In this document: piece after piece, positions 1-7,116 of the stretch | Layout: the number at the start of each line of letters is the position of its first letter | Position numbering within the stretch: position 1 is the first letter of the stretch | Assembly: GCA_030754805.1 (NCBI GenBank) | Contig: JASLZO010000031.1 | Span: 1-9,373, forward strand | Direction of reading: 5' to 3' | Source of the DNA: Dehalococcoidia bacterium | Lineage (GTDB): Bacteria > Chloroflexota > Dehalococcoidia > UBA6926 | Length of the DNA stretch: 9,373 nt | The notes under the pieces: model-generated | Told to the model about the DNA's origin: nothing | What the model saw: the letters and a program-made list of their open reading frames with translations, nothing else | Database searches by the model: none | Position numbers and translations under genes: made by a program

Positions 1-1
1 C

Positions 2-778
2 TACGACATCTCGCGCGCCGAGCGTGGGATTATTTATATCGACGAGATCGACAAGACGGCACGAAAGTCGGCGAACCCGTCGATCACTCGGGATGTTTCT
101 GGCGAAGGTGTCCAGCAGGCGCTGTTAAAGATCGTCGAAGGCTGTATCGCGAATGTGCCGCCCCAAGGTGGACGGAAACACCCGCACCAGGAGTTCATCC
201 AGATCAACACCGGGAACATCCTTTTTGTATGCGGTGGCGCATTCGAAGGGATCGAGGAGATCGTTCGTTCCCGGGTGATGAAGAGCCAACAGAGCATCGG
301 GTTCCACGTGGGTCCGCTGGAACAGGATCTGGAAGAACGAAATCGGATCATGGCGGAGTTGTCACACGATGACCTTCTCTCGTACGGGATGATTCCTGAG
401 TTCGTGGGCCGGATGCCGCTCGCGGTGGCGCTGGATCCGCTGCGAAAAGACGACCTGGTTCGGATTCTCACGGAACCAAAGAACGCGATTGTGAAGCAAT
501 ACGAAAGCTTGCTGGGCCTCGATGGAGTTCGGCTCGAGTTCAACGACGATGCCCTCGGAGCGATCGCCGACCGAGCGATCGGCCAGAAGACCGGTGCTCG
601 CGGATTACGTACGGTTGTCGAAGAGACGCTATTGGACGTGATGTACGACATTCCGAGCATGGACGGAATCGCACGGTGTTTCATCACCGGCGATGTGATT
701 CGAGGAACGGCGCCCCCGTTTCTCTTCAATGAGGCAGGCAATGCGGTGCAGCGCCAACTCACGGAGCGCGGTGCTTAG
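2..778 (+). CDS. clpX: ATP-dependent Clp protease ATP-binding subunit ClpX (C-terminal part, 5' truncated)
   Basis: ClpX is the AAA+ hexameric unfoldase that recognises tagged proteins, unfolds them with ATP and feeds them to the ClpP peptidase in the cytoplasm. The reading frame is open from the window edge (base 1 ends a preceding codon) and gives 258 residues, about 60 percent of a usual ~420-residue ClpX. The zinc-binding domain, Walker A and the first pore loop lie outside the window. Visible are the Walker B stretch GIIYIDEIDK (catalytic Asp-Glu near bases 41-46), the RKH pore loop (173-181), the IGF loop that docks on ClpP (296-304), the arginine-finger region PEFVGRMP, and the sensor-2 motif GAR (593-601). 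All key residues in this part are intact, so a working ClpX that partners ClpP is expected. The gene ends in TAG, 11 bp before the stop of the convergent peptidase gene. No clear terminator hairpin fits that gap. Confidence 0.97.
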   Translation, partial: YDISRAERGIIYIDEIDKTARKSANPSITRDVSGEGVQQALLKIVEGCIANVPPQGGRKHPHQEFIQINTGNILFVCGGAFEGIEEIVRSRVMKSQQSIGFHVGPLEQDLEERNRIMAELSHDDLLSYGMIPEFVGRMPLAVALDPLRKDDLVRILTEPKNAIVKQYESLLGLDGVRLEFNDDALGAIADRAIGQKTGARGLRTVVEETLLDVMYDIPSMDGIARCFITGDVIRGTAPPFLFNEAGNAVQRQLTERGA

Positions 779-789
779 GACCGAATCGC

Positions 790-2142
790 TTATTTGCCGA
801 GGTGGTGAGCGGTTCGGACGGTCGCCTCGACACCGAATCTGATGTCACCCTCCGCTATTCGCTCGTTTACTCCATGGGTGGTGTTCGCTACTTCCTCAGC
901 CGTTATTCCCCGCATCGGTGTGAACCCGTAGGCGACCGTTCTCGAATCGAGGTCCCTGAGGTCCGTCGACGCTGGCAGTAGCACTGGGATGAGGTCCGCT
1001 GTGGGGTCGAGTTCGTCCATGGTTTTCATGATTGCCGTCGCGAGAGGTGATGTGGGTGGAGCTGCCCTAGGGCGGACTTCACGTTCGACCGAGATCTCGG
1101 GGTCTACACGGGCTCGCCGAAGACGGTTGTTGATCGCAACGAGGACCTGATTACGTGAGGCGCTGGGAGGATAGCGGACCGAAAAAAGGGCTTCGGCCTC
1201 CTGCGGGATCCCTCCTTCGGCATGACCCGATCGGAGAGAAGTCAGCGCGACGGTAGTGTGAAACATGGCATGGAGCGCCCGTCGTTGTGCTTCTGACACA
1301 CCAACGCCTCGACCGAGAAGTGCGGGTCCGAGGAACTGGAGCCCGAGGGCCCGCTGCCCGGCTCGTAGCAACACCGGGCCCTTGTTAGACAGAGCTTTGA
1401 GCATCGCTGATGTTGCATCGGAGCGGATCCAAGGCCATCGCAACGTGGCCAGGTCCACCGCGATTCGTGCGGAGACCTCCGCGGGATTCTCGGCGCCGGG
1501 TATAGAAGCGTGGCCTCCGGTAGCACCCGACCGGAAAGTGAGCCGGAGGCGGAAAGCGCCCTTCTCTGCGATCGCGTAGGTGTAAAGGTTGCGATTTCCC
1601 ATCGAAGTGCGATATCCACCGCCCTCGCCAAGAGCGAAGTCCGCGTCGAGCGTCTCGGGGTGGTGGTCCATGAGCCATCGGACGCCGAGCGTTCCACCTG
1701 CTTCTTCGTCAGCCGCCGCGACGAAGAGCACGTCGCCGGGCGCTGGATCCTGATGGAGCGAGACGATTGAGGCTGCGTTCATAGCAGTACGTCCCTTGTC
1801 GTCTATTGCTCCTCGGCCGTGGATGAACCCGTCGCTCAGGTCGGCTGACAAAGGTTCGTGGTTCCAACCGCGGGGGTCGCCCGTTGGCACGACGTCCAGA
1901 TGGGAGAGCAGCAACAGCGTTGGGGCTGAAATGTCGGTTCCGGCGACTCTTGCGGTGACCGATGCGCGGCCCTCGACCGGTTCGAGGACATCAGACCGGA
2001 CGCCATGCGAGGTCAGGAACTGTTGCACGGCGATGGCGGCAGGCGTCTCCGGCCCGCCCGGATTTGTTGTGTCTATACGAAGGAGGTTCCGAAGCAAGAT
2101 GACTGCCTCATCTATGAGGCCATCTGATAGCTGTGGGACCAT
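790..2142 (-). CDS. M20 family zinc metallopeptidase/deacylase
   Basis: This is a 450-residue cytosolic metallohydrolase of the M20/M25/M40 family (carboxypeptidase G2, ArgE, DapE, carboxypeptidase S-like). Such enzymes cleave peptide or N-acyl bonds with a two-metal centre. Visible motifs, counted from the chosen ATG, are SHLDVVP (metal His 81, Asp 83), GRGAIDDKG (bridging Asp 114), ADEEAGG (catalytic Glu 146, metal Glu 147), GEGGG (metal Glu 173), GGHASIP in the dimerisation domain (His 211), and THGVNE near the C-terminus (metal His 423). The full ligand set is present, so it should be active. The Glu at 173 places it nearer the carboxypeptidase S-like branch than CPG2. Substrate cannot be read from the sequence. 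A TTG directly before the ATG is an alternative start. There is no clear Shine-Dalgarno. The gene begins 13 bp after the formyltransferase-like gene, so it is probably co-transcribed and translationally coupled. Confidence 0.93.
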   Translation of the reverse strand: MVPQLSDGLIDEAVILLRNLLRIDTTNPGGPETPAAIAVQQFLTSHGVRSDVLEPVEGRASVTARVAGTDISAPTLLLLSHLDVVPTGDPRGWNHEPLSADLSDGFIHGRGAIDDKGRTAMNAASIVSLHQDPAPGDVLFVAAADEEAGGTLGVRWLMDHHPETLDADFALGEGGGYRTSMGNRNLYTYAIAEKGAFRLRLTFRSGATGGHASIPGAENPAEVSARIAVDLATLRWPWIRSDATSAMLKALSNKGPVLLRAGQRALGLQFLGPALLGRGVGVSEAQRRALHAMFHTTVALTSLRSGHAEGGIPQEAEALFSVRYPPSASRNQVLVAINNRLRRARVDPEISVEREVRPRAAPPTSPLATAIMKTMDELDPTADLIPVLLPASTDLRDLDSRTVAYGFTPMRGITAEEVANTTHGVNERIAEGDIRFGVEATVRTAHHLGK

Positions 2143-2155
2143 CAAGATCTACGGT

Positions 2156-2992
2156 TCATCGGGACAGATTCAAGGCCTCCTCGATCTCATCAGTGAGGTT
2201 AAGGCCGGCGGAAGATTGCCCGGCACGATCCAGGACACGGCCCCGGTCGAACCTCAGGTCATCATTTGCGACGGCCCGGAGCGTGGAGATCAACAGCGGG
2301 ACTTCTCGAAAGACGCCTTCAGCCCGGATGGCTTCGAAAAGCGAGGTGGTTTCGATCTCGTCAGGCGAACTGAAGTCCGGGGCTGCGCCGTACTCCGACC
2401 AGAGCGGGTCGAGGCCGGGTCCTCGAATCGGAAAGCGGCAATAGGCCGCAATCGGACCACGATCGACGGCCGCCGTCGCAAGTTGAATCATCGCACCGCT
2501 CTCTGAGGCCAGTTCTTGGATCTGGCTGCGAATAACTTCCTGCCAGGTTCCGACGGGACCGCCAGGCGCCGCCGGGTGGAGGTTCAGCGTTGGGAACGTC
2601 GTGACGATGGTCTCGTCGAGGATCAGAAGGAGGCCGGCCAGTACCAGCACGTCCACGGGCGGTTGCGACAGGAGTCGTAGCAGATCGGCGTTGTATCTGC
2701 GTCTCCAGTCCGGGTCACTCGGCGCATGAGCTTCCCGAAACGCGCGGAAAGAGAGGGTCAGCGGTGTGATCCCGTTCTCCTCGACGATCTCCAGGAACGC
2801 GTCACTCCCATCCGCCTCACCACGAGCACGGCTGCAGAAGACGTATTCGATTGAAGCCGACAGTTCGTCATGTTGTATCGCGGCAAGAGTCGACTCAAGA
2901 AGCCTTCGTGAGCCAGGGCCGCGTCCCGTAGAGAGCCACCCGATACGGAGCGGAGATCCGGACCGCGCGAGGGCGCGAGATTCTTGGGACAC
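2156..2992 (-). CDS. PurN-type formyltransferase family protein (divergent)
   Basis: This 278-residue protein has the fold signature of the formyltransferase family (PurN glycinamide ribonucleotide transformylase, Fmt, ArnA). An N-terminal strand-loop at residues 16-30 (LRIGWLSTGRGPGS) matches the substrate-phosphate-binding loop of PurN. VDVLVLAGLLLIL at 113-125 matches the core strand and helix. The catalytic triad is kept: Asn 137 and His 139 in NLHP, and Asp 177 in VDRGP. It differs from classical PurN (~210 residues) in the loop after NLHP (AAPGGPVGTW instead of a PSLLPKYPG-like stretch) and in about 60 extra residues, mostly a C-terminal region ending in a charged helix. It may be the purine-pathway PurN of this organism or a paralogue acting on another amine; no other pur gene lies in the window. 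The start is GTG without a good Shine-Dalgarno. A small in-frame ORF ends six bases upstream and may supply ribosomes. Confidence 0.75.
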   Translation of the reverse strand: MSQESRALARSGSPLRIGWLSTGRGPGSRRLLESTLAAIQHDELSASIEYVFCSRARGEADGSDAFLEIVEENGITPLTLSFRAFREAHAPSDPDWRRRYNADLLRLLSQPPVDVLVLAGLLLILDETIVTTFPTLNLHPAAPGGPVGTWQEVIRSQIQELASESGAMIQLATAAVDRGPIAAYCRFPIRGPGLDPLWSEYGAAPDFSSPDEIETTSLFEAIRAEGVFREVPLLISTLRAVANDDLRFDRGRVLDRAGQSSAGLNLTDEIEEALNLSR

Positions 2993-2998
2993 GTTCGT

Positions 2999-3100
2999 CT
3001 AAACCGCGATGGCCTTGAGCCATCTTTTGGTCGGCTGATCGGACACACGATGGAGTTGCGTCACGTCCGCGATGTGCCCGCTCATGGTCACGGATGGCAT
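2999..3100 (-). CDS. Small ORF (33 aa) leading the formyltransferase gene
   Basis: The 226-bp gap between the glycosyltransferase and formyltransferase genes holds this ORF, reading MPSVTMSGHIADV and ending KRWLKAIAV, then TAG. It has an ATG start and a clear Shine-Dalgarno, GAAGGA (complement of 3111-3116), ten bases upstream. Its stop is followed by six bases and then the GTG of the next gene, in the same frame. The downstream GTG has no Shine-Dalgarno of its own, which fits translational coupling. I recognise no family. It is basic at the C-terminus and has no membrane segment. The frame stays open upstream of the ATG, so a longer product from a TTG or GTG is conceivable. It could be a real small protein, a leader peptide or a chance ORF. 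Confidence 0.35.
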   Translation of the reverse strand: MPSVTMSGHIADVTQLHRVSDQPTKRWLKAIAV

Positions 3101-3122
3101 CGAAAATTTCTCCTTCGGAGCC

Positions 3123-3151
3123 GCTCTACGGGAAAACCATTCAATGGCCAA
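3123..3151 (-). promoter_or_regulatory. Weak candidate promoter before the small ORF/formyltransferase pair
   Basis: On the minus strand TTGGCC (complement of 3146-3151) and TAGAGC (complement of 3123-3128) are separated by 17 bases. The -35-like hexamer matches 4 of 6 positions and the -10 only 3 of 6. A start near 3117 would put the Shine-Dalgarno of the small ORF at the transcript's 5' end. The same TTGGCC hexamer occurs before thrB. The match is weak, and read-through from the glycosyltransferase gene is equally possible. Confidence 0.2.
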
Positions 3152-3218
3152 TCTCTTCGCTGCTTTGGATTCTCCCGTGGAGACCGTACCAGAGGTCGAG
3201 CCGCGGTGACCGGGCTGG

Positions 3219-3935
3219 TCAGTCGTAGGTCCCGCGGAGAGACCGGGCGCGGATAGCGACGACCTCGAGGAGCATTCGGAAGGGATGGTGCCAACGGATC
3301 CTGCTCTCCGGGCCGTAGTGCCACTCGACGGGGAGTTGGTCGACGCTGAGGACACGCTTTTTGGCGAGTACAAGAAGCTCGACGTCGAACCCGAACCCGC
3401 TGGAACGCTGGTGTGGAAACAGGCTTTCGGTGGCCTTCGCGGTGAACGCCTTGAACCCGCACTGCGTGTCGGATTGGTTGATTCCGGCGATTAGACGCAC
3501 CGCGAAGTTGAAGACGCGCCCCATCAAATGGCGAGAGCGCGGTTCGCCGAGACGAAGGGAACCGGATATCTCTCGCGATCCGATGACGATGTCATGCGAG
3601 CCCGCTCGGGTCGTGGCCTCCGCGATGGTCTCGACGGGTACGGCCAGATCGACGTCCATGAAGAGGCGAACTTCACCCGTTGCCTCGAGCATCCCCGCCT
3701 GGATTGCGTTGCCCTTCCCACGATGCGGGAGGGACAGGAGCCGGACCCGAGGGAACCGGGATGCGGAGGCCCGAACGGTGTCCGCCGTTGAATCGGTGCT
3801 GCCGTCGTCGGCGACGATTACCTCCGCGTCCGGGAAGTAGTCATCGAGGTAACCGTTCAGGACCTCGAGAGAACCGGGAAGGCGACGTTCCTCGTTGAAT
3901 GCGGGGAAGACGATCGAGAGCGACGGTGCAGGCAT
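3219..3935 (-). CDS. Family 2 glycosyltransferase, dolichyl/polyprenyl-phosphate glucosyltransferase (ALG5) type
   Basis: This 238-residue GT2 enzyme has a GT-A fold and probably moves a sugar from a nucleotide-sugar to a polyprenyl-phosphate at the inner face of the membrane. Motifs in order are VFPAFNEE (9-16), the nucleotide-binding DDGSTD (43-48), HRGKGNAIQAG (71-81), the metal-binding DVDLAVP (94-100), DTQCGFKAF (156-164), which is typical of the ALG5/DPM1-like group, and GFGFDVELL (180-188). There is no transmembrane segment at either end, unlike eukaryotic ALG5. Length and motifs are complete, so it should be active. Acceptor and sugar cannot be told from sequence. The ATG lies 15 bp after the lysC stop with no purine-rich Shine-Dalgarno, which points to coupling with lysC in the thrB-lysC transcript. 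A cell-envelope or protein-glycosylation role is inference; no other glycan gene is nearby. Confidence 0.88.
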   Translation of the reverse strand: MPAPSLSIVFPAFNEERRLPGSLEVLNGYLDDYFPDAEVIVADDGSTDSTADTVRASASRFPRVRLLSLPHRGKGNAIQAGMLEATGEVRLFMDVDLAVPVETIAEATTRAGSHDIVIGSREISGSLRLGEPRSRHLMGRVFNFAVRLIAGINQSDTQCGFKAFTAKATESLFPHQRSSGFGFDVELLVLAKKRVLSVDQLPVEWHYGPESRIRWHHPFRMLLEVVAIRARSLRGTYD

Positions 3936-3950
3936 CGCGGGCCGCCGGCC

Positions 3951-4439
3951 TTAGCCGTCCGTCTCCTCCAGGTCGAAGGCGGAGTGGAGGGCGCGCGTTG
4001 CTTCCTCCACGGCCGACTCCCGGACCACGCAGGTGATGCTGATCTCGGCAGTTGTGATCATCTCGATGTTGATCCCGGCGCCTGAGAGTGCCTGGAACGT
4101 TCGCGCCGCGTATCCGGGACTGTTCTGGAGGCCCGCGCCAACGACGGAGACCTTGGCTAACTGGCGATCCGCGGTTACCTCCCCCGCTTTGAACGTGGTT
4201 GCGACTGTGCGCACGTGCTCCAACGTCGCCTCGACATCGCCGTTGGCGACCGTGAACGAAACATCGCTGTGGCCATCCTCGCCGACGTTCTGAACGATGA
4301 TGTCAACGCTTATTCCCGCGTCTGCGAGGGGCGAAAAAAGATCTGCGGCAATGCCGGGTTGGTCCGGCACTCGGCGAACCGTTACACGTGCGACATCGGT
4401 TTCGTGGGCGATGCCGCGCACTTTGTTTCGAATCTCCAT
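3951..4439 (-). other. Putative internally initiated beta (regulatory) subunit of aspartate kinase
   Basis: Inside lysC, in the same frame, ATG (complement of 4437-4439, Met 246) is preceded by a perfect GGAGG (complement of 4447-4451) with a seven-base spacer. Translation from it gives 162 residues that begin MEIRNKVRGIAHETDVARVTV-like and contain only the two ACT domains. In Bacillus subtilis and Corynebacterium glutamicum an alpha2-beta2 aspartate kinase is made from one gene with an internal start at this same place. The GGAGG also encodes Gly-Gly, so chance cannot be excluded. The signal is stronger than that of most true starts in the window. Confidence 0.45.
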
Positions 4440-5174
4440 GAGGGGGCCTCCGTGGATCCTAGTGCCACGCCCGTAGGTGAAGGTCGACGAGACGTGAATG
4501 GGGACGTCATAAACCCAGGCGAGTTCGACGGCACGGTGGTGCATCACACGAGCACCTTCGCTTGCCATCTCGAGCATCTCCTCGTAGGAGATATCTACGA
4601 GCGGCCGTGCATTCGGGACGAGGCGAGGATCGGCCGTGTATATGCCATCGACATCGGTGAAGATCTCGCACGCCTCCGGGCGGAGCGCGGCTGCGAGAGC
4701 AACGGCTGTAGTGTCTGAACCGCCGCGCCCGAGGGTGGTTGTCTCCATGGCGTCGGTTGTGCCTTGGAAACCTGCGACGATCACGATGTTCCCTCGAGAT
4801 ATCTCGTCGAGTGCGCGGTGGGGTTCTACCTCCGTGATGCGGGCCCGGGTGAAATCGGAGTCAGTCCGTATCCCGGCTTGAAGCCCGCTGAGGCTGACCG
4901 CAGGGTGATTCCGCTCGCGGAGGGCCATGGCCAGAAGCGTGCTGGTGACGAGTTCTCCGGTGGAGAGGAGAGTGTCAAGTTCCCTTGGATCTGGGTTCGG
5001 GGTCACTTGCCTCGAGAGGCTGATCAGCTCATCAGTTGTGGACCCCATGGCGGAGACAACCACCACGATGTCATCGCCCTGCTCCCGGGCCGCGGCGACA
5101 CGGTCTGCGACCGCGGTGACCCGTTCGACGGACCCGACCGAGCTGCCTCCGTACTTCTGGACCCTGAGGGCCAT
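3951..5174 (-). CDS. lysC: Aspartate kinase
   Basis: This enzyme phosphorylates L-aspartate with ATP, the first step toward lysine, threonine and methionine. The 407-residue protein is a stand-alone kinase with no homoserine dehydrogenase part. It shows the N-terminal KYGGSS (7-12), STGE (71-74), GRGGSDTT (149-156) and FTDVDGIYTADPR (172-184). Two C-terminal ACT domains follow, at about 262-330 (with GISVDIIVQN) and 340-400 (with GAGINIEMITT). This layout matches the feedback-inhibited class found in Corynebacterium and Bacillus. The start ATG shares one base with the thrB TGA (TGATG), with AGGGA just upstream, so the two are translationally coupled. A strong internal Shine-Dalgarno and ATG at Met 246 suggest a separate regulatory subunit (see its own entry). 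Length and motifs are complete. Confidence 0.96.
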   Translation of the reverse strand: MALRVQKYGGSSVGSVERVTAVADRVAAAREQGDDIVVVVSAMGSTTDELISLSRQVTPNPDPRELDTLLSTGELVTSTLLAMALRERNHPAVSLSGLQAGIRTDSDFTRARITEVEPHRALDEISRGNIVIVAGFQGTTDAMETTTLGRGGSDTTAVALAAALRPEACEIFTDVDGIYTADPRLVPNARPLVDISYEEMLEMASEGARVMHHRAVELAWVYDVPIHVSSTFTYGRGTRIHGGPLMEIRNKVRGIAHETDVARVTVRRVPDQPGIAADLFSPLADAGISVDIIVQNVGEDGHSDVSFTVANGDVEATLEHVRTVATTFKAGEVTADRQLAKVSVVGAGLQNSPGYAARTFQALSGAGINIEMITTAEISITCVVRESAVEEATRALHSAFDLEETDG

Positions 5175-6103
5175 CAGATCCCTGCCACAACAGCTGCGCC
5201 TGCTCTGGAAGCGGCGATGACGAGGGGGCGGGCGGGCAGGTTGTTCTCGAGAGCTTCCCGCTCCATGGCGTTCGCAACGTCGCGCGCGCGGCCTGATGCC
5301 GAGAGCGCTAGGACGGTTGGGCCTGCCCCAGACAGGAACGCACCATACGCGCCAGCCTCGCGGGCGGCTTCGATGAGGTTCGGAGTTATCGGCATCAGCA
5401 TCGCTCTCTGAGGCTGGTGGAGGCGATCCTCCGTCGCGAGGCCGAGGTCATCCCAGTTTCCGGTGGAAAGGGCGTGGACCAAAAGGGCCACGCGGCCGAT
5501 GTTGAAGACCGCGTCTGTTCTCGGCACGCGCCGAGAGAGGATGGACCGGGCTTCCCTAGTAGACATGGCAACTTCGGGGATGAGGAGCACGCAGGTGAGT
5601 CCATCGGGGAACGGGAGGACGCGCACGAGATTCGTTGATTCAGGCCCCTCGATTGCTAGGCACGCCCCTCCCCATAACGCCGGGGCAGCGTTGTCGGCGT
5701 GGCCTTCCAAGTCCACTGCAAGCGAGAGTTGTTTGTCCTGGTCGAACACGCCGCCGCCCAGTTGGTCAACGATAAGGATGCCGGCGACAGTCGCGGCAGC
5801 GCTGCTGCCGAGTCCACGGGTGAGTGGGATCGCATTTTTTATCTCCAGCCGAAGTGGCGGGAGCGTCGTGCCAATTTCGCGTGCGGCGCGTACAGCAGAC
5901 CGGTATACGAGATTCCGGCTGTTGATTGGGAGGTGACCCGCGCCTTCGCCCTCGATGGTGATCTCCAGCGACGTGCTCGGAGAAACCCCGACATGGTTCC
6001 AGAGATCCAGCGCGAGACCAAGGCAATCGAACCCAGGGCCGAGATTGGCCGTGGTCGCCGGAACGGAGATGGTGAAAGGCTCGAAGTTGACTGCGGTGGC
6101 CAT
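5174..6103 (-). CDS. thrB: Homoserine kinase
   Basis: This enzyme phosphorylates L-homoserine at the hydroxyl with ATP, the step before threonine synthase, in the cytoplasm. It is a GHMP-family kinase of 309 residues from the chosen ATG, the usual length. It shows the N-terminal SVPATTANLGPGFDCLG (13-29), the glycine-rich ATP loop PLTRGLGSSAAA (93-104), EGHADNAAPA (133-142) and the C-terminal SGAGPTVLAL (258-267). A TTG start 66 bases upstream would add a tail unlike the family and would begin inside the predicted promoter, so the ATG at 6103 is preferred even though no Shine-Dalgarno is visible. It is first in a thrB-lysC-glycosyltransferase run. Homoserine dehydrogenase and threonine synthase are not in the window. 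Confidence 0.95.
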   Translation of the reverse strand: MATAVNFEPFTISVPATTANLGPGFDCLGLALDLWNHVGVSPSTSLEITIEGEGAGHLPINSRNLVYRSAVRAAREIGTTLPPLRLEIKNAIPLTRGLGSSAAATVAGILIVDQLGGGVFDQDKQLSLAVDLEGHADNAAPALWGGACLAIEGPESTNLVRVLPFPDGLTCVLLIPEVAMSTREARSILSRRVPRTDAVFNIGRVALLVHALSTGNWDDLGLATEDRLHQPQRAMLMPITPNLIEAAREAGAYGAFLSGAGPTVLALSASGRARDVANAMEREALENNLPARPLVIAASRAGAAVVAGI

Positions 6104-6141
6104 AGAGATCGGCGGGGAATGGAGATTGGGACTCGTCCGCC

Positions 6142-6169
6142 AGTATAGGAGCGATTCGACACAGGCCAA
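6142..6169 (-). promoter_or_regulatory. Candidate sigma70-type promoter for thrB-lysC
   Basis: On the minus strand TTGGCC (complement of 6164-6169) and TATACT (complement of 6142-6147) are separated by 16 bases. The -10 box matches the consensus at 5 of 6 positions and the -35 at 4 of 6. Transcription would start near 6135 and leave about 30 untranslated bases before the thrB ATG. There is no room for a leader peptide or attenuator. The 110-bp gap between thrB and the upstream Nmad3-like gene holds no other feature I can support. Confidence 0.45.
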
Positions 6170-6213
6170 CCATCGTTAGCAGTGGCTCGAACCGAACCGC
6201 GCTGATCGCTCTG

Positions 6214-7050
6214 CTAGTTTTGGCGAGTGTTGTCCTCGACTACAACACCGGGGACAATCGAGGCGACGTGATTCCACCATGCCAGGGCGCGTGAACAGTC
6301 ATCTGAATCGCTATCTCTCCCGTCGATGACGAGACGAGCCGCTCGAGTGTACGAGCCGATCCACTGGAGTTCCGAACGTCCCGGCCCCCAGTTCCATGGG
6401 CCCCCCTTCGCGTCGCGCAGGCTGAGGTCACAGATCTCACGGGTGACAGGAACCGCGAGCGGGAGTCGAAGGGATCGGCCCGGGTCACCGTGCCAGACCC
6501 AGAATGCGTCAAGGGCATCGCGATGGTAGGTCGCTCGACGTATATGCGCGTTCGCGCCGAACGTTGCGAAACTTTCGCCGTGAGGGTACGTGGTGACGTC
6601 GCGAAGCACGTCATCGACCTGGAAGAATCCAACGAGGGAAAACCCCGGAGCGCCATGGAACCGGGAGCCGTCGTGGGGGGTCAGCCTCGCCAGGAAGAAG
6701 AGATAGTCGCCGGGTCTGCAACCGCGGAGTCCACCGGCCCGCGGAGAGCGGTTCGGGTTGTCCCCATAGGTGAAGGTGCGGAACTCCGGGTCGTTATGGA
6801 CCAACGTTCCCCGGTGGCGGTCTGACACGTAGAGACCAAGGCTCTCCGAAGGGTCGTTCCAACATGGGATCCGCGCGTAGGCTGGGATCGTCGGGGCCCA
6901 TCGATCGCGCTCTTCCGGTATAGGAAGAAGTTCGAACGTGCCGTCATCGAAGATCGGGCTTCGGACTGGATGAGACGCGTTCGCGCCGACGTTGACCAGA
7001 AAGATCCGCGAACGAAGGTTGACAGGAATCTGAGCTGAGGGGTGTGTCAT
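6214..7050 (-). CDS. Nmad3-like protein (nucleotide modification associated domain 3 family)
   Basis: This 278-residue soluble protein resembles the Nmad3 family, which comparative genomics has linked to hypermodified DNA bases in phages and bacteria. Its biochemistry is unknown. The resemblance rests on the N-terminal strand RIFLVNVGANAS followed by SPIFDDGTFELLPIPE (31-46), where relatives read SPI..DG....PIP. It also rests on VHNDPEFRTFTYGD (84-97), similar to the HLDPDL segment, and on LRGCRPGDYLFFLARL (108-123), similar to the GVGDLFLFF stretch. The C-terminal half is aromatic-rich (WVWHGDP, GGPWNWGPG) and ends in a helix. There are no membrane segments and no recognisable catalytic triad. 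The ATG start lacks a good Shine-Dalgarno. It is divergent from queG across 66 bp and is followed by thrB on the same strand, which has its own promoter. I recognise the family by pattern memory only, so a more general uncharacterised-protein label is the fallback. Confidence 0.6.
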   Translation of the reverse strand: MTHPSAQIPVNLRSRIFLVNVGANASHPVRSPIFDDGTFELLPIPEERDRWAPTIPAYARIPCWNDPSESLGLYVSDRHRGTLVHNDPEFRTFTYGDNPNRSPRAGGLRGCRPGDYLFFLARLTPHDGSRFHGAPGFSLVGFFQVDDVLRDVTTYPHGESFATFGANAHIRRATYHRDALDAFWVWHGDPGRSLRLPLAVPVTREICDLSLRDAKGGPWNWGPGRSELQWIGSYTRAARLVIDGRDSDSDDCSRALAWWNHVASIVPGVVVEDNTRQN

Positions 7051-7116
7051 AGACTCACGCTGATCAGGGGGATGAGAGATGGGTCACAGGATAGCCAGAC
7101 CGTGATTGGTGCCCGG

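Noticed and set aside
34..762. Long minus-strand ORF (242 codons) opposite clpX
   Set aside because: It is fully antisense to the highly conserved ClpX frame, and its serine/arginine-rich low-complexity product is typical of a GC-driven shadow.
1796..2506. Plus-strand ORF of 236 codons across the peptidase/formyltransferase junction
   Set aside because: It is antisense to two genes with clear catalytic motifs, and its product has no recognisable domain or start signal.
4764..5411. Plus-strand ORF of 215 codons across the lysC/thrB junction
   Set aside because: Antisense to the aspartate kinase and homoserine kinase frames, with no family resemblance.
6104..6169. TTG start giving a 331-residue homoserine kinase
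   Set aside because: The extra 22 residues are unlike the family, and the region contains the predicted -35/-10 elements.
6181..6213. Short hairpin-like GGTTCG/CGAGCC after the Nmad3-like gene (minus strand) as a terminator, or a tRNA arm
   Set aside because: The stem has only six pairs with one G-U and a three-base loop, there is no T run, and there is no room for a tRNA.
7019..7050. Perfect TTGACA (7019-7024) as a -35 box for queG
   Set aside because: The best -10-like hexamer (TGTCAT, 7045-7050) is 20 bases away, too far, and the site lies within the Nmad3-like coding sequence.
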